Positions 9,191 through 16,762 of a stretch of 64,000 bases of DNA are shown here, one piece after another. The DNA is from JABMMZ01 sp040403495 (lineage in GTDB: Bacteria > Bacteroidota > Bacteroidia > NS11-12g > UBA955), in NCBI GenBank assembly GCA_040403495.1, contig JBBAKM010000001.1, positions 165,668-229,667 of the forward strand, written 5' to 3'. Each line of letters opens with the position of its first letter. The first letter of the stretch is position 1. The position numbers were made by a program, and so were the translations under genes. Under the pieces are notes generated by a model that saw only the letters and a list, made by a program, of their open reading frames with translations, was not told the DNA's origin and made no database searches.

Positions 9191-9274
9191 GCTGATAACT
9201 TGCATATATACGAAGTTCTTTATCGCATATACAACAATTTCCTGTTGTATATGCGAAGCTCGGTTTCGTATATA
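9191..9274. repeat. Symmetrical 23-bp hairpin element, right border of metal block
   Basis: Core GCTGATAAC (9191-9199), then stem TATATACGAA (9205-9214), 8-nt internal loop, stem TCGCATATACAAC (9223-9235), 8-nt apical loop, the exact complement (9244-9256), 8-nt internal loop, and the exact complement of the first stem (9265-9274). All 23 pairs are perfect and all three loops are 8 nt long. The same core stands at 741-749 in inverted orientation at the left border. Confidence 0.7.
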
Positions 9275-9639
9275 TAATTTACAAATATATTTATATTTAT
9301 CATAAAACATCAAAAGATAAATAAGAGTTTAATGAAATTCATAGATTTAATGATTTAATCATTATTATAAATCAACCAATAACCGAATGCTTTTAAAAAT
9401 AAACTTTTTCGCCTCAAATAGTATAGATTTAGGTGTATTTTTTATTGGTTTTATGTATTTATTTTGCATAAAAAAACAGTCTAATCGTCCCTCTTTTATT
9501 TTGTTGCATCGTTTAATAATCAAAATTCGCCTATCACTCCTTACGTAATTTATCATATCAAAACACTTGTAATCACGTCTTAAGCATGAATTTTGCGAGA
9601 AGAAATTAAAGCATTATTTTGATTCGGTTTTGTTGAAAA

Positions 9640-9692
9640 TTAACAAAAGTATCAATTTTAGAACAAAAGTATAGTTTTTAGAACAAAAAGTA
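9640..9692. repeat. Short array of AAAAGTAT iterons
   Basis: Three AAAAGTAT words with their G at 9649, 9669 and 9690, spaced 20 and 21 bp. Same word and spacing as in the arrays at 11527-11620 and 12028-12138. Confidence 0.5.
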
Positions 9693-11354
9693 TATAAAAT
9701 CGAACATTTTAGAAAATCAGAAGAGCAAATAAACGAATTGTTGATTTGTATGCATATTTATAAATCAAATACCATTCTTTTCGTATCTAATAATATCATA
9801 TACTTCGTCAAAAAATATACATACAAACATCAACAAGCTGAATTCTTGGTTTTGAAATTTACATCATGCTTTTTATGGTTCAAATATGATTTTTGCTTTC
9901 AACTTTGAATCAACCTTCTTGTTAAGTATGCCTTTTTAAAATTCATTAATCATTTAGTATCAATTGTGTGATTTTGCATACAAAAATAGTGATTTTGTAG
10001 CTTAAATATGCCACTTCAGTCCATTAAATTAAAACCAACAATATGTTTCATTTCTATTTAAAAGTGGTTTTGTTTTCATTTTAACTCTTGTTTTGATTTT
10101 TTCTCTGCGAACTTGTTTTATTGATTGCTTTTTCCTTTGTTTCATCCATAAAACCAACTAACAAGAACACAATCCAATTATGAGATGGTTTTATTGTTAT
10201 CACCATGGTTTTTGAATATTGTATTATGGAAATAAATATTTAAGACAAATGGATCATCAGGGTGGAAAATGCAATTAAAATTATCCAATTAATAGAATGG
10301 AATATACCATAAATCTGCATATTGTTGAATGTTTTTCAAAAGCAACTTATTGAACCAACTATTGTTAATTTGAGCACTTTTTTATTGTTTTTGGTGCATT
10401 TTTTTTTGGTTTTGATGCAAGAAATATTATTTCTGCAATAGATAAGTTTACTCATCATATTATATTTTCTTGATATTTAGAGGAACGTTCTCGCTATCCA
10501 ATAATTCATACTATTTTAAATTACCAGCAAACTTGGTTTTATGCTTGCTTTTTACTTTAAAAAACTATGCTAAAGGGATACCCGCCAAATATGTATTCCT
10601 TACTTTGATTTATCAATGGTTCAAGCATCGTATAAACCAAGATTTTTTTATTAAAAACCAACCAAAAAGAACATGAGCCATTTTAAAGTTGGTTTTATTA
10701 TTTTCTCCTTGGTTTTATGGTTCAAATTTGGTTTTTGCAATTAACTTTGAATCAATCATCTTGGTTATACATGACTTTTGATTTCAATATCCAACTAAAA
10801 ATTACATTTAATGGTAAACTGTTTAATGCGAATGGGGTGTATAAGGAATGTTTTTTTGCATACTATTTTAGTGTTTTTGTATACTAAACTTGTGATTTTA
10901 GTCCATTTTACAAATGACCAATATAAAGTTTGGTTTTTTGATTTTGACATATTGGTTTTAATCTATATTTTTGCTTACAGGTCAATTAAAAGTAAGGAAG
11001 CCAATTAGAGGGGGATGTATTTTTAATTGACTTTTTCTTTGGGTTAACAATCAATTGATTCTGAAAGTATACATTTACTATCTATATCATATTCTTTTCT
11101 ATACCCTTATATGTAGATTTAGTAATTTTTAAGTACAAAAGTGTAGTTTTTAATACTTTTGATTTGAATTATGCTTTAAACTAAGTTTTATTCGTTTATA
11201 GATAATATAATTATTGGGTATCTTAAGTAAATCAAAGCTATTTTGTTGGTTTAATTTTTTAGGGAGGGAAATTCACTTCCATAAATATATTGTATACTTA
11301 CATCAAAAAAATCACTTCTCACAAAATACATCATTTCTAAATTTATGTTTATTT

Positions 11355-11620
11355 GAGCACTTTTTTATTGGTTTTGGTGTATTTTTTATTGGTTTTGATG
11401 CAAAAAGAGTTTGGTATAGTGAAATTTGAGATTTCTCATCGTTGAATAAATTATCATTCATGAAATGAACGTTCGCATAATCAGTCAAAATAGATTCACC
11501 ATATTTAATAAATTACTATTTTGAATTAAATAGTATTGTTTTTGCGTCAAAAAGTATTGTTTTTGAATTAAAAAATATCGTAAGGTCTTAAAAAGTATAC
11601 TATGGTCTTAAAAAGTATTT
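11355..11620. repeat. Long direct repeat, copy 1, with phased iterons
   Basis: About 266 bp, nearly matching 11854-12138. Begins GAGCACTTTTTTATTG, contains GAGATTTCTCATCGTT and a conserved ATGAACGTTCGCAT segment, and ends in an array of five (A)AAAGTAT-like words with the reference base at 11533, 11554, 11575, 11595 and 11615, so spaced 21, 21, 20, 20 bp. Confidence 0.75.
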
Positions 11621-11740
11621 TTCATTTAAATTAAATCCTTTTGAGATTACCAAAGCAAATTTTAAATGTTGCAATTATATTCTTAAGAATATTCCAGATT
11701 TTGTGTTTGAATTTACCAATCAAAACCATGGAAAAGTTAT

Positions 11741-11780
11741 ATATATATATATTATCACTAATATATATATATTATCACTA
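11741..11780. repeat. Perfect 20-bp tandem duplication
   Basis: Two identical adjacent 20-bp units, each an AT dinucleotide run followed by TTATCACTA (11741-11760 and 11761-11780). Lies between the two long direct repeats; most simply a slippage product. Confidence 0.85.
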
Positions 11781-11853
11781 ATGTGACTAATCAAAATTAC
11801 ATTAGAAACTATTCTTAATCGCATTTTTCACACACCAAAATTATTATCATTTT

Positions 11854-12138
11854 GAGCACTTTTTTATTGTTTTTGGTGCATTTTTTATTGTTTTTGGTGC
11901 AATTAGAAAATGGCAAATAGGAATTTGAGATTTCTCATCGTTAATTAGATTATCATTCATGAAATGAACGTTCGCATACTCAATTAAAATATATTCACCA
12001 TATTTAATAAAATTACTATTTTGAATTAAAAAGTATTGTTTTTGCGTCAAAAAGTATTGTTTTTGAATTAAAAAGTATCTTTTTGTATGAAAAAGTATAG
12101 AATAGTCTTAAAAAGTATACTATGGACTTAAATAGTTT
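11854..12138. repeat. Long direct repeat, copy 2, with phased iterons, upstream of hsdM
   Basis: Second copy of the 11355-11620 unit, about 500 bp downstream and ending about 150 bp before hsdM. Here the iteron words have their reference base at 12033, 12054, 12075, 12095, 12115 and 12135, spaced 21, 21, 20, 20, 20 bp, i.e. two DNA turns. The phase is the same in both copies while the flanking bases differ, which suggests protein binding on one helix face or intrinsic bending. Confidence 0.75.
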
Positions 12139-12260
12139 TTAACTTTATACGTAAATCATACATGTATAATTCTTGATATGTAGATTCAATGTTTTTCAAT
12201 AGTGCAATTTAGTTTTATAGATTAATCTATTTTTATGCTAAAATGTTTTAAAGTTTTTCC

Positions 12261-12268
12261 TATTTTTG
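12261..12268 (+). promoter_or_regulatory. -7 promoter element of the type I R-M operon
   Basis: TATTTTTG matches TAnnTTTG, 20 bp upstream of the hsdM ATG. The -33 region is T-rich with no clear TTG at the right distance. The phased iteron array ends about 120 bp upstream. Confidence 0.5.
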
Positions 12269-12288
12269 ACCTTTTACACGATTAAACT

Positions 12289-13863
12289 ATGTCAGAAGAC
12301 CAAAAACGACAACTTGAACAACAGCTTTGGAATATTGCTAATACCCTGAGAGGTAAAATGAATGCTGATGAATTTAGAGATTATATCCTTGGATTCATTT
12401 TCTATAAGTACTTGTCTGAAAAAATGGGATTGTACGCTAATTCTATTTTAAAGCAAGACAACATCAATTATAAAGACATTGACGAAACTAAACCTACAGG
12501 AAAAGAATATATTGAAGCTATCAAAGAGGAATCTTTAGAAAAGCTTGGTTATTTCCTTAAACCATCAGAACTATTTAGCGAAATAGCTAAAAGAGGTAAT
12601 AGCAATGTAGAAGGACAAAGTAATTTCATCATTGAGGATTTACAGAAGATTTTAACCAACATACAGTTGAGTACCATGGGAACTGCAAGTGAGGAAGATT
12701 TTGATAATCTATTTGAGGACATGGACTTAAACAGTACTAAATTGGGTAAAAATCCAAATGATAGAAATGAAATTATCTCCAAAGTATTAGCCCATTTAGA
12801 TAAAATAGATTTCCAATTAAACAGTACCGAATTAGATGTTTTGGGCGATGCTTACGAATATTTAATTGGGCAGTTTGCAAGTGGTGCAGGTAAAAAAGCA
12901 GGTGAATTTTACACTCCTCAAGAAGTTAGTAAAATATTAGCAAAGATAGTAACGACAGGAAAAAGTAAGTTAAGGTCTGTTTATGACCCTACTTGTGGTT
13001 CAGGGTCATTGTTATTGCGTGTAGCAAAGGAAGTTAAAGAAGTAAGTAATTTTTATGGTCAGGAAATGAACCGTACTACTTACAACTTAGCTCGAATGAA
13101 CATGATATTACATGGAGTTCATTACAGGCAGTTTAATATTAAGCAAGAGGATACTTTAGAACATCCTCAACATTTAAATGATTTGCCGTTTGAAGCCATT
13201 GTAGCTAATCCACCATTTTCAGCAAATTGGAGTGCAAATCCATTATTTACAAGTGATGACCGATTTAGTCAATATGGTAAATTAGCTCCAAGTAGTAAAG
13301 CCGACTTTGCATTTGTTCAACACATGATATACCACTTAGCAGACAATGGTATAATGGCTATTGTATTGCCTCATGGTGCATTGTTTAGAGGTGGAGCCGA
13401 ACAACATATCCGCAAGTATTTGATAGAAAATAAGAATTACTTAGATGCAGTAATAGGATTACCAGCTAATATCTTTTATGGAACAAGCATTCCTACCTGT
13501 ATAATGGTGTTTAAGAAATGTAGAGAAAACCCCGAAGATGTTTTATTTATAGATGCAAGTAATGATTTTGAGAAAGTTAAAACTCAGAATATATTGCGGG
13601 ATGAACACATTGATAAAATAGTAAACGCCTACAGACAAAGAACTGAACTGGAGAAATACAGTAAGAAAGTAAGTTTAGACGATGTCGTTAAAAACGATTA
13701 CAATTTAAACATACCTCGTTACGTAGACACCTTTGAAGCAGAAGAGTTAATAGACATAGAGCAGATAGCTAATGAGATTAAAGCTTTAGATGATGCCATG
13801 TGTGCAACAGACGAGCAAATAGCAAGTTTTTGTAAAGAATTAGGAATTTCTTCACCTTTTTAA
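12289..13863 (+). CDS. hsdM: Type I restriction-modification DNA methyltransferase subunit
   Basis: N6-adenine methyltransferase subunit of a type I R-M complex (M2S methylates, R2M2S cuts). The 524-residue protein has the helical HsdM N-terminal domain (about residues 1-165), the AdoMet-binding motif I DPTCGSGS near residue 234 and the catalytic motif IV NPPF near residue 307. Length is normal for the family. It is the first gene of the cluster hsdM - small ORF - hsdS - three-gene insert - hsdR, all on the plus strand. A -7 promoter element lies 20 bp upstream. All key motifs are intact, so an active methylase is expected; the recognition sequence cannot be read from HsdM. Confidence 0.96.
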   Translation: MSEDQKRQLEQQLWNIANTLRGKMNADEFRDYILGFIFYKYLSEKMGLYANSILKQDNINYKDIDETKPTGKEYIEAIKEESLEKLGYFLKPSELFSEIAKRGNSNVEGQSNFIIEDLQKILTNIQLSTMGTASEEDFDNLFEDMDLNSTKLGKNPNDRNEIISKVLAHLDKIDFQLNSTELDVLGDAYEYLIGQFASGAGKKAGEFYTPQEVSKILAKIVTTGKSKLRSVYDPTCGSGSLLLRVAKEVKEVSNFYGQEMNRTTYNLARMNMILHGVHYRQFNIKQEDTLEHPQHLNDLPFEAIVANPPFSANWSANPLFTSDDRFSQYGKLAPSSKADFAFVQHMIYHLADNGIMAIVLPHGALFRGGAEQHIRKYLIENKNYLDAVIGLPANIFYGTSIPTCIMVFKKCRENPEDVLFIDASNDFEKVKTQNILRDEHIDKIVNAYRQRTELEKYSKKVSLDDVVKNDYNLNIPRYVDTFEAEELIDIEQIANEIKALDDAMCATDEQIASFCKELGISSPF

Positions 13864-13874
13864 TTATTTTATAT

Positions 13875-14222
13875 ATGGAATTAAAAGAATTTATAACTTC
13901 AACTATTGTTGAAATATCGAAAGGAGTAATTGACGCACAAGAACAATTAAAAGATACTGGTTGTATAATTAATCCCCAAGTATTTACAACTGATACCAAT
14001 GTTATTAAAGATAATTATCAAAATAGCTATAGAACAATTCAAAAATTAAAAATTAGTGCTGTATTATCTATTACAGAAGTAGAAGGTTCAAATGCTAAAA
14101 TTGGTATTGCTAAAATCTTACAAGCTGGGTTTAATTTAGAAACTTCAAATTCACATCAAAAACTAAATACAATTGAATTTGAAATCCCAATTGCTTTACC
14201 TATAATGAATTCCAAAATATGA
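13875..14222 (+). CDS. Small protein of unknown function between hsdM and hsdS
   Basis: 115 residues with no signal peptide. The first ~25 residues look like one amphipathic helix (LKEFITSTIVEISKGVIDAQ), the rest is beta-rich, ending IEFEIPIALP. Short proteins of this helix-plus-beta-sandwich layout occur next to proteases and in defence loci, but I cannot assign a named family with certainty. It starts 11 bp after hsdM and its stop overlaps the hsdS start by 4 bp (ATGA), so it is translated as part of the R-M operon. Inference: an accessory or regulatory partner of the restriction complex, or another small defence protein carried by it. Confidence 0.7.
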   Translation: MELKEFITSTIVEISKGVIDAQEQLKDTGCIINPQVFTTDTNVIKDNYQNSYRTIQKLKISAVLSITEVEGSNAKIGIAKILQAGFNLETSNSHQKLNTIEFEIPIALPIMNSKI

Positions 14223-15391
14223 GAGAATTAAAGAAAATGCCTCAAATTAGATTTCCTGAGTTTAAAGAAAGTTGGGAAGAATCTTTATTATCTGATTTCT
14301 TGACAAAATACTCTGAAAATAATAGTGACAATGAATTTGCTATTGATGATATATTATCTTTATCCTCAATACATGGGATTGTTGATAGAAAAGAGCTGTT
14401 AGAGGACACATATAGCAATGTTAACCATCTGAATTATAAAAAAACAAGACTTAATGACTTTGTATATGGAAAAAGTATTAGTTCAAGCTACCCTTTTGGT
14501 CTATTTAAGGTTAATAATTGCAAAGATGGATTATTGTCTACGTTATATTTTACTTTCAAAGTTAAGGATTATGTAAATCCAATGTTTTTAGATTTGTATT
14601 TTAGTCATCTTACAAGAGTAAATAACTTTTTGAGAAAATATGTTTTAGTTGGTGATAGATATATTACAGCAGATTCAGATTATTTATTATCAGGCAAAAT
14701 ATATTTACCAACTCAAATTGACGAACAACAAAAAATTGCCTCATTCCTTACAGTAATTGATGAAAAGCTCCAAGCTCTCAAAAAGAAAAAAACGTTGTTA
14801 GAGCAATATAAAAAAGGGGTTATGCAAAAACTATTTTCACAAGAATTGAGATTCAAGGATGAAAATGGTATGGAATTTCCTGATTGGGAGGAGAAGAAGT
14901 TGGGGGAGTCGTTGGAATATGAGCAGCCAACAAATTATTTGGTTTCAAGTATAGAGTATGAGGATAGATTTGAAACGCCAGTAGTTACAGCAGGAAAAAC
15001 ATTTATTTTAGGTTACACAAATGAAATAAATGGAATTTTTAAAGACAATTTACCAGTGATAATTTTTGATGATTTTACTACTGCAACTCAATTTGTAGAT
15101 TTTCCGTTTAAAGCAAAATCTTCTGCAATGAAAATTTTGAAAGCAAAAGAAACGGTGAATATTAAATTCATTTATGAGGCAATGCAAAATATTAAATATG
15201 AAACAGGTGGACACGGAAGACATTGGATTTCAGTTTTTGCTGAACTTCCTATTTTGATTCCTACCTTACCTGAACAAGCTCGAATCGCAAATTTTCTATC
15301 ATCAATAGATGATAAAATTAACCATACTCATCAACAGATAGAAAAAACAGAGGTTTGGAAAAAGGGATTGTTGCAGAAAATGTTTGTGTGA
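14219..15391 (+). CDS. hsdS: Type I restriction specificity subunit
   Basis: DNA-recognition subunit of the type I complex. The 390-residue protein has two target-recognition domains (about 15-170 and 215-365), each followed by a conserved helical spacer; the central one reads QQKIASFLTVIDEKLQALKK and then a KKGVMQKLF segment, and the C-terminal one ends KGLLQKMFV. Both domains appear complete, so a bipartite target is predicted. Start ATG at 14219 overlaps the previous stop by 4 bp, which implies translational coupling. The remaining 3' region before the next gene (15392-15520) contains a new promoter element. Confidence 0.95.
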   Translation: MRELKKMPQIRFPEFKESWEESLLSDFLTKYSENNSDNEFAIDDILSLSSIHGIVDRKELLEDTYSNVNHLNYKKTRLNDFVYGKSISSSYPFGLFKVNNCKDGLLSTLYFTFKVKDYVNPMFLDLYFSHLTRVNNFLRKYVLVGDRYITADSDYLLSGKIYLPTQIDEQQKIASFLTVIDEKLQALKKKKTLLEQYKKGVMQKLFSQELRFKDENGMEFPDWEEKKLGESLEYEQPTNYLVSSIEYEDRFETPVVTAGKTFILGYTNEINGIFKDNLPVIIFDDFTTATQFVDFPFKAKSSAMKILKAKETVNIKFIYEAMQNIKYETGGHGRHWISVFAELPILIPTLPEQARIANFLSSIDDKINHTHQQIEKTEVWKKGLLQKMFV

Positions 15392-15447
15392 TAAGATAAA
15401 TAAATAAAAATATTTAAAAAATATTTATATAAAACAGAAAATGATAT

Positions 15448-15455
15448 TACCTTTG
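15448..15455 (+). promoter_or_regulatory. -7 promoter element of the TAC-like module
   Basis: TACCTTTG, an exact TAnnTTTG match, in the hsdS-antitoxin gap and 65 bp upstream of the antitoxin candidate ATG. Gives the inserted module its own transcription start in addition to read-through from hsdM/hsdS. Confidence 0.6.
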
Positions 15456-15520
15456 CAGTGACTATAAGAATTTAGAGATATATTGTAAATGGTTAATATT
15501 AATCTAAAAAATCTATTATA

Positions 15521-15796
15521 ATGAATAACTTTTACGGAGAATTAAAAAAGTATTTCGAGGTTACACCTCGAGAGAAAGTCTTGGAAGATTGGGCAAAAAG
15601 TGCTGAATTTGACAAGGTGGGTCCTACAGTTGAAGAGTTTTTGCACAATACTAAGCAGTATTATCAAATTCATTCCGAGGAGCCTTTAGGGGTTTGCTTA
15701 ACTGGAGTTAACGAATATGACCCGAAGTTTTCTTCGGGTTTTTTTATGTCTATTAAAAATATAACAATATGCAAAAAGCCGCATTTTCAATCATAA
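15521..15796 (+). CDS. Small protein, candidate antitoxin of a TAC module
   Basis: As read, 91 residues. The first ~58 (starting MNNFYGELKKYFEV, with EKVLEDWAKSAEFD and GPTVEEFL) are acidic, helical and protein-like; I recognise similar short proteins in Bacteroidota but know no assigned function. The last ~22 codons are doubtful: they read through a strong terminator hairpin (15721-15745) and into the first 28 bp of the next gene. A run of four G at 15689-15692 is suspicious: with three G the frame would stop at 15699-15701, about 20 bp before the terminator. Position before a SecB-like chaperone and a toxin candidate suggests an antitoxin whose tail is recognised by the chaperone. No DNA-binding motif is evident. 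Confidence 0.6.
   Translation: MNNFYGELKKYFEVTPREKVLEDWAKSAEFDKVGPTVEEFLHNTKQYYQIHSEEPLGVCLTGVNEYDPKFSSGFFMSIKNITICKKPHFQS
15721..15745 (+). terminator. Rho-independent terminator between antitoxin core and SecB-like gene
   Basis: CCCGAAG (15721-15727), loop TTTT, CTTCGGG (15732-15738), then seven T. Classic intrinsic terminator. If it works only in part, it would give more antitoxin mRNA than chaperone and toxin mRNA. Confidence 0.85.
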
Positions 15797-16176
15797 ATTA
15801 TCAATTTGATAAAGTTCAAATTGATTTAAACAATCACAAAAGCAATGATTTAGCTTTATCTTTTGAAACAAAAGGGTTATATGATTGCGAAAACAGTACT
15901 TTTGAACTGAATTTCGTAGTCAATGTTTCAAACAATGAGCATGAAAATCCTTTCGTAGAAGTAAGTTGTAAAGGGATTTTTAAATTCGAGAATGTGTCAA
16001 GTTTCGAAGAAATTCCAGATTTTTTTTACAGAAATAGCATTGCTATATTATTCCCTTATGTTAGAGCTTATGTTAGTTTGGTTACTACTCAAGCTAATTT
16101 ACCAGGTATTATTTTGCCGACTCTTAACCTTTCCAATTTAGAGACTGAATTGAAAGGTAATACTACAACTAAATAA
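15769..16176 (+). CDS. SecB-like chaperone
   Basis: 135 residues with the SecB fold pattern: an N-terminal beta-rich half with alternating hydrophobic residues (VQIDLNNH, ALSFETKG, FELNFVVNV) and a C-terminal half with SIAILFPYVRAYVS followed by a loop and LPTLNLSNL, which corresponds to the PYAR.. helix and the final strand of SecB. Housekeeping SecB holds preproteins for SecA; dedicated SecB-like proteins in toxin-antitoxin-chaperone modules instead fold or protect an antitoxin. Position between a small ORF and a toxin-like gene favours the second role. ATG at 15769 lies 24 bp after a terminator; the next gene starts 8 bp after the stop. Confidence 0.75.
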   Translation: MQKAAFSIINYQFDKVQIDLNNHKSNDLALSFETKGLYDCENSTFELNFVVNVSNNEHENPFVEVSCKGIFKFENVSSFEEIPDFFYRNSIAILFPYVRAYVSLVTTQANLPGIILPTLNLSNLETELKGNTTTK

Positions 16177-16183
16177 TAGAACA

Positions 16184-16762
16184 TTGGCTATCAAAACAGT
16201 ATATCAAACGCTTGAAGATAGAGGCAATCCAGAATATGTAGAAACCAATGGTCCATTCATTTGCAATAGAAATAATGCTTGGTTAGGAAATGGTTATTAT
16301 TTTTGGGATTCTTTTATTGAAAATGCTCATTGGTGGGGCTGTGAAGGTGCAAGGTTTACAAATGGTTATTTTATTTGTGAAGCAATCTATGATTTTGATG
16401 AAAAAATCTGCTTTAATTTAATTGACAATCCTCAACATTTCCAATTATTTAATAATACAAAAAAAATCATGCTCGAAAATGGCTTATATGCCCCTAATCA
16501 AACAACTGTAGCACGAATAATTGAACATATTAAAAACACTTTAAAGGTATTTAAGTATGAAGCAATAAGGGTATATGGCATTAATAGTAAGTCATTTAAT
16601 TCACCTTATAGTAACAGAACAATTTTTGACAAAAATCATAATACAAAGTATTTAGATTCACTGCCTGCCATTCAAATTTGTTTTTATTCTAAATCAAGCT
16701 TGAAACTACGTGGATATAGGCTAATTTATCCTCCCGAATATTCTGATGATTATGTCGTATAA
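16184..16762 (+). CDS. ADP-ribosyltransferase-like protein, candidate TAC toxin
   Basis: 192 residues, soluble. The N-terminal part (VYQTLEDRGNP, residues 6-16, then WLGNGYYFWDSF at 33-44 and ENAHWWG at 46-52) has the order of an ADP-ribosyltransferase fold: a substrate-binding strand with Y-x-T, then the G-x-G-Y-Y-F strand-helix. I infer an NAD-dependent transferase toxin; the catalytic Glu is not obvious. No ATG occurs before residue ~95, so the start must be the TTG at 16184, a weak initiator that would keep synthesis low. Its stop overlaps the hsdR start (TAATG), so toxin and restriction subunit are coupled. Resembles the layout of CmdTAC (ART toxin, antitoxin, SecB-like chaperone). Confidence 0.6.
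   Translation: MAIKTVYQTLEDRGNPEYVETNGPFICNRNNAWLGNGYYFWDSFIENAHWWGCEGARFTNGYFICEAIYDFDEKICFNLIDNPQHFQLFNNTKKIMLENGLYAPNQTTVARIIEHIKNTLKVFKYEAIRVYGINSKSFNSPYSNRTIFDKNHNTKYLDSLPAIQICFYSKSSLKLRGYRLIYPPEYSDDYVV

Larger units (their letters stand above)
9300..12260. other. About 3 kb of very AT-rich, repeat-built, apparently non-coding DNA
   Basis: No reading frame here has a plausible start, promoter or protein-like composition; the longest are below 75 codons and rich in Phe, Ile, Lys and Asn from A/T runs. The stretch is made of diverged repeats: 9870-10080 resembles 10710-10960 (shared words such as ATGGTTCAAAT and AACTTTGAATCAA), a ~50 bp T-rich unit beginning GAGCAC occurs at 10372, 11355 and 11854, and the last two belong to a ~270 bp duplication. 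AAAAGTAT words recur at 9646-9692 and in both duplicates. It separates the metal block from the restriction operon. Confidence 0.6.

Noticed and set aside
9192..9222. loxP-like segment (ATAACTT...ACGAAGTT)
   Set aside because: Only part of the arms fits, with wrong spacer length; better explained by the larger hairpin at 9205-9274.
9047..9313. Overlapping ORFs on both strands around the right-hand elements
   Set aside because: They translate palindromic DNA; opposite-strand frames mirror each other and show no protein-like features.
9365..12050. Several ORFs of 60-71 codons in the AT-rich region
   Set aside because: Composition follows A/T runs, repeats of the DNA explain recurring peptide pieces, no promoter or start context.
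9640..12138. CRISPR array
   Set aside because: Iteron words are only ~8 bp with 12-13 bp spacers that are themselves partly conserved, and no cas gene is present.
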